NCBI GenBank assembly: GCA_012271025.1
Contig: JAAXHF010000274.1
Coordinates: 1 to 15,705 of the forward strand
From: Deltaproteobacteria bacterium
Lineage (GTDB): Bacteria > Desulfobacterota_B > Binatia > Bin18
Length of the DNA stretch: 15,705 bases
Direction of reading: 5' to 3'
The position numbers and the translations under genes are program-made. Below the pieces are notes generated by a model, which was given only the letters and a program-made list of their open reading frames with translations, searched no databases and had not been told where the DNA came from. Shown piece by piece: positions 13,474-15,705 of this stretch (position 1 is its first letter; every line of letters begins with the position of its first letter).

Positions 13474-14904
13474 ATGCCACGCAACCTTTTCGGCCGCCGT
13501 CCCAAGACGAAGCCACAACAGCCGACCCCCAAGGCGGAGTCGCAGGCCGTATCACCGGCCCCAGAACGACACAAGCCGGTCGCCGTGGCAGCCGAGGTGG
13601 CTGAGCCCGTCTCGCTGGCGCGCCGCCAGACCTCGGATGGACTGATCGCCGACATAGCGGCAAAGATTCACCCAACCGTCGTGCAGTCCCTCGACATGTC
13701 CAAGGCGGCCACTCTGGACCGTGAGCAACTCGCCACCCAGCTCCGGACCTTTCTCGATAGCGAGGACTCGGTCACTGCCGACCTGACCCCGCTCGACCGC
13801 CAGCGGGTGGTGCAGCGGCTGGTTGATGATATCAAGGGCCTCGGACCGCTGGAGCCGCTGTTCAATGACCCGCATATTTCTGACATCCTGGTTAACGGCC
13901 TCAAATCGGTCTATATCGAGCGCCGGGGCAAGCTGGAGCAGGTAGATGTCCGCTTCCGTGACGAGCAGCACCTGCTCAATATCGCCCAGCGGATCGCCGG
14001 CTGGGTCGGGCGGCGGGTCGATGAAGCCAGCCCGATGGTCGATGCCCGACTGCCCGACGGCAGCCGGGTCAACATCATCATTCCGCCTCTGGCGATTGAC
14101 GGCGCGGCATTCTCCATCCGGCGCTTTGTGGCCAGGGGGATCAGCCTCGAAGACTTGGCCGCCGGACAGGCCATCACCCCGGAGATGGCCAAGCTGCTCC
14201 AGATTTGCGCCCAATCCAGGCTGAACATTCTGGTGTCGGGCGGCACCGGGGCGGGCAAGACAACCTTTTTGAACGCCTTGTCGCGCGAGATCAACAACAC
14301 TGAGCGGCTTGTTACCATCGAAGACTCGGCCGAATTGCAGCTTCAGCAGCCGCATGTGATCCGGCTGGAAACGCGTACAAAGAGCGCCGAGGGCACTGGA
14401 GAGGTGACGATCCGCGACCTGCTGATCAACGCCCTGCGGATGCGGCCCGACCGGATCATTGTGGGTGAGGTGCGCAGCAGCGAGGCCAACGAGATGCTGC
14501 AAGCGATGAACACTGGCCATCCGGGCTCCATGTGTACGATCCACGCCAATAACCCGCGCGATGCCCTGATGCGGCTCGAAAACATGCTGATGCTGACCTC
14601 AGGTGATATGCCGCTGGCGTCCATGCGCCGCCAGATTGTGTCGGCCATTGATCTCGTCGTTCAGCTGGCCCGGCTGCGCTCCGGGCACCGCTGCGTGACC
14701 AGTATTACCGATGTAGCCGGAATGGAGGGTGATATCGTCACCACCGAGGAGATGTGGCGTCGCCTGCCGGGCGAGGCGCACGTATTTGAGAGCACGGGTC
14801 GTCAACCGTCCTGGATGTCGTCTGTTGACGCCGCAGGATTACGTGCTGAACTGATAGAAGTCTTGCAGATGAGCGGCAAAAAAGACGTGGAGGCCGCAGC
14901 GTGA
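13474..14904 (+). CDS. cpaF: Tad pilus assembly ATPase CpaF/TadA
   Basis: This is the hexameric motor of the Tad system, in the VirB11/PulE secretion ATPase family, and acts on the cytoplasmic face of the membrane. The 476-residue product has a charged, Pro-rich N-terminus (1-50), the CpaF N-terminal domain (about 60-240, with [23 protein letters not shown]) and the ATPase domain. That carries Walker [11 protein letters not shown] (255-264), the Asp box [10 protein letters not shown] (281-290), Walker B RIIVGEVR (327-334, Glu332 catalytic) and the His box [14 protein letters not shown] (347-360). All key residues are present and the length is normal. GAAAGG lies eight bases before the ATG, 11 bp after the cpaE stop. 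Its TGA overlaps the GTG of tadB by 4 bp. Confidence 0.95.
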   Translation: MPRNLFGRRPKTKPQQPTPKAESQAVSPAPERHKPVAVAAEVAEPVSLARRQTSDGLIADIAAKIHPTVVQSLDMSKAATLDREQLATQLRTFLDSEDSVTADLTPLDRQRVVQRLVDDIKGLGPLEPLFNDPHISDILVNGLKSVYIERRGKLEQVDVRFRDEQHLLNIAQRIAGWVGRRVDEASPMVDARLPDGSRVNIIIPPLAIDGAAFSIRRFVARGISLEDLAAGQAITPEMAKLLQICAQSRLNILVSGGTGAGKTTFLNALSREINNTERLVTIEDSAELQLQQPHVIRLETRTKSAEGTGEVTIRDLLINALRMRPDRIIVGEVRSSEANEMLQAMNTGHPGSMCTIHANNPRDALMRLENMLMLTSGDMPLASMRRQIVSAIDLVVQLARLRSGHRCVTSITDVAGMEGDIVTTEEMWRRLPGEAHVFESTGRQPSWMSSVDAAGLRAELIEVLQMSGKKDVEAAA

Positions 14905-15705
14905 ACATAGTGGGCGTTGGCCTATGTGCGGCGGCCATACTGGCCCCCGCTCTGCTTGCCTTGTTCGTGGTCGGCAGCCCGCTGTTGAGCGGCACGAGTG
15001 CGGTGGTCGCTTTGCTGATTGAGACGCTGTGCGTCATGCTGTGGATGGACAATCGCGCGGAGCAGAAGGTGCTTGACCGACGGATGCGCCGGATTGCGGC
15101 CCGACTGAGCGGGGAGACGTTGTCCGACGACGATAACGATATCGAGCTCAGCGTCTTCCGCGAGCGACGCGCCAAGTCGTGGCTGCTGGACTCCCTCGAC
15201 CAACAGTTCTCCATGATTGACACTCGTCAGACCCTGCCCAAGGCAGTTGGACTGGGCGCGCTGGGTGCCCTCGTAGTCGGGCTGGGCGCGGTGTTTGCAG
15301 ATTTCGGGCGGTTGTCTGTGCTGCTGGTGCCGGCCGGCGGACTGGGGGCGAGTTGGGCGGTGCTGGCGCGGCAGGATGCGAAACAGCGGACCGAGTTCAT
15401 CAAGCTCTTTCCCGAGTCGGTGGACCAGGTAGTGCGGCTGATGCAGGCTGGCTTGCCCTCGCTTGAAGCGATTGCAGTCATGGCTGAGGAAGCGCCGCCG
15501 CCGATCAACGGCGTCATGCGCGATATCTCGGAGGCGGTGTCAGCCGGGCTGGACCCGGAGACTGTAATCCGCACAACCGCAACACGCGTCCGCATCCCCG
15601 AATTCACCCTCTTTTCGGCTGCGGTGTGCTTGCAAATGACGACCGGCGGCGGGATTTCGGGCGCGCTTGGCAATCTCTCGGTCACACTGCGCAGCCGACG
15701 CGAAG
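14901..15705 (+). CDS. tadB: Tad inner-membrane platform protein TadB (partial, runs off the window)
   Basis: A GTG overlaps the cpaF stop (GTGA) and opens a frame that stays free of stops to the window end (268 residues visible). GGAGG (14889-14893) seven bases ahead supports this start. The product has TM segments at about 4-24, 31-49, 114-134 and 138-156, a charged cytoplasmic loop (50-112) and then the T2SF platform domain beginning FIKLFPESVDQVVRLMQAGL (167-186), a stretch typical of TadB. TadB with TadC forms the membrane platform turned by CpaF. The C-terminal half of the domain and its last TM helices are outside the window. Confidence 0.9.
   Translation, partial: MNIVGVGLCAAAILAPALLALFVVGSPLLSGTSAVVALLIETLCVMLWMDNRAEQKVLDRRMRRIAARLSGETLSDDDNDIELSVFRERRAKSWLLDSLDQQFSMIDTRQTLPKAVGLGALGALVVGLGAVFADFGRLSVLLVPAGGLGASWAVLARQDAKQRTEFIKLFPESVDQVVRLMQAGLPSLEAIAVMAEEAPPPINGVMRDISEAVSAGLDPETVIRTTATRVRIPEFTLFSAAVCLQMTTGGGISGALGNLSVTLRSRRE

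Noticed and set aside
13552..14544. Long minus-strand open frame of 330 codons opposite cpaF.
   Set aside because: It is antisense to a clear ATPase gene with all motifs intact and has no recognisable domain. The same holds for 10882-11727, 5108-6046 and 2838-3674.

Overview
The window is a high-GC, Gram-negative chromosomal segment. It codes for a periplasmic HtrA protease, lipobox lipoproteins, an outer-membrane secretin and a periplasmic di-haem cytochrome, which is consistent with a proteobacterium or a related didermal lineage. The species cannot be fixed from sequence alone. Most of the window is one plus-strand Tad (tight adherence, Flp/type IVc) pilus locus.

Layout. (1) Positions 1-1553, minus strand: an HtrA/DegP-type serine protease gene split by one in-frame amber codon between its two PDZ domains. 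A 16-bp perfect inverted repeat lies downstream. The leader folds into a long hairpin that pairs the whole Shine-Dalgarno sequence, and next to it are three ATGAGA motifs at exact 11-bp spacing. (2) Positions 1554-2349: an intergenic stretch with a minus-strand remnant of a TetR-family C-terminal domain, an AT-rich segment, and weak divergent promoter and operator candidates. (3) Positions 2350-6215: TPR lipoprotein, di-haem cytochrome c peroxidase with a repeat-built basic tail, and a two-TM sensor-kinase-like protein that appears to lack the phosphoacceptor histidine. (4) Positions 6256-9572: TadE-like, TadF-like and TadG-like minor pilins (TadG carries a von Willebrand A domain), then the Flp major pilin. 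(5) Positions 9629-15705: CpaC/RcpA secretin with an unusual N-terminal extension, a small lipoprotein, CpaE/TadZ, CpaF/TadA ATPase, and the start of TadB, which runs off the window.

How the genes fit together. TadA powers assembly on the TadB inner-membrane platform. TadZ positions the machine, the secretin carries Flp through the outer membrane, and TadE/F/G act as minor pilins or an adhesive tip. Tight spacing and 4-bp overlaps (TPR/peroxidase, TadE/TadF, TadA/TadB) suggest co-transcription in blocks. The unusual part is the peroxidase plus histidine-less kinase placed directly ahead of the pilin genes, which suggests a redox- or ligand-sensing input to the pilus (inference). No CpaA prepilin peptidase or CpaB is present between flp and the secretin, where they usually lie.

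Two copies of a G/C-rich palindromic dispersed repeat sit inside the locus, and one is read through as the N-terminus of the TadG-like protein. An 11-bp perfect tandem duplication in the secretin signal-peptide region switches which start codon is in frame. No rRNA, tRNA, CRISPR array or intact insertion sequence was seen.
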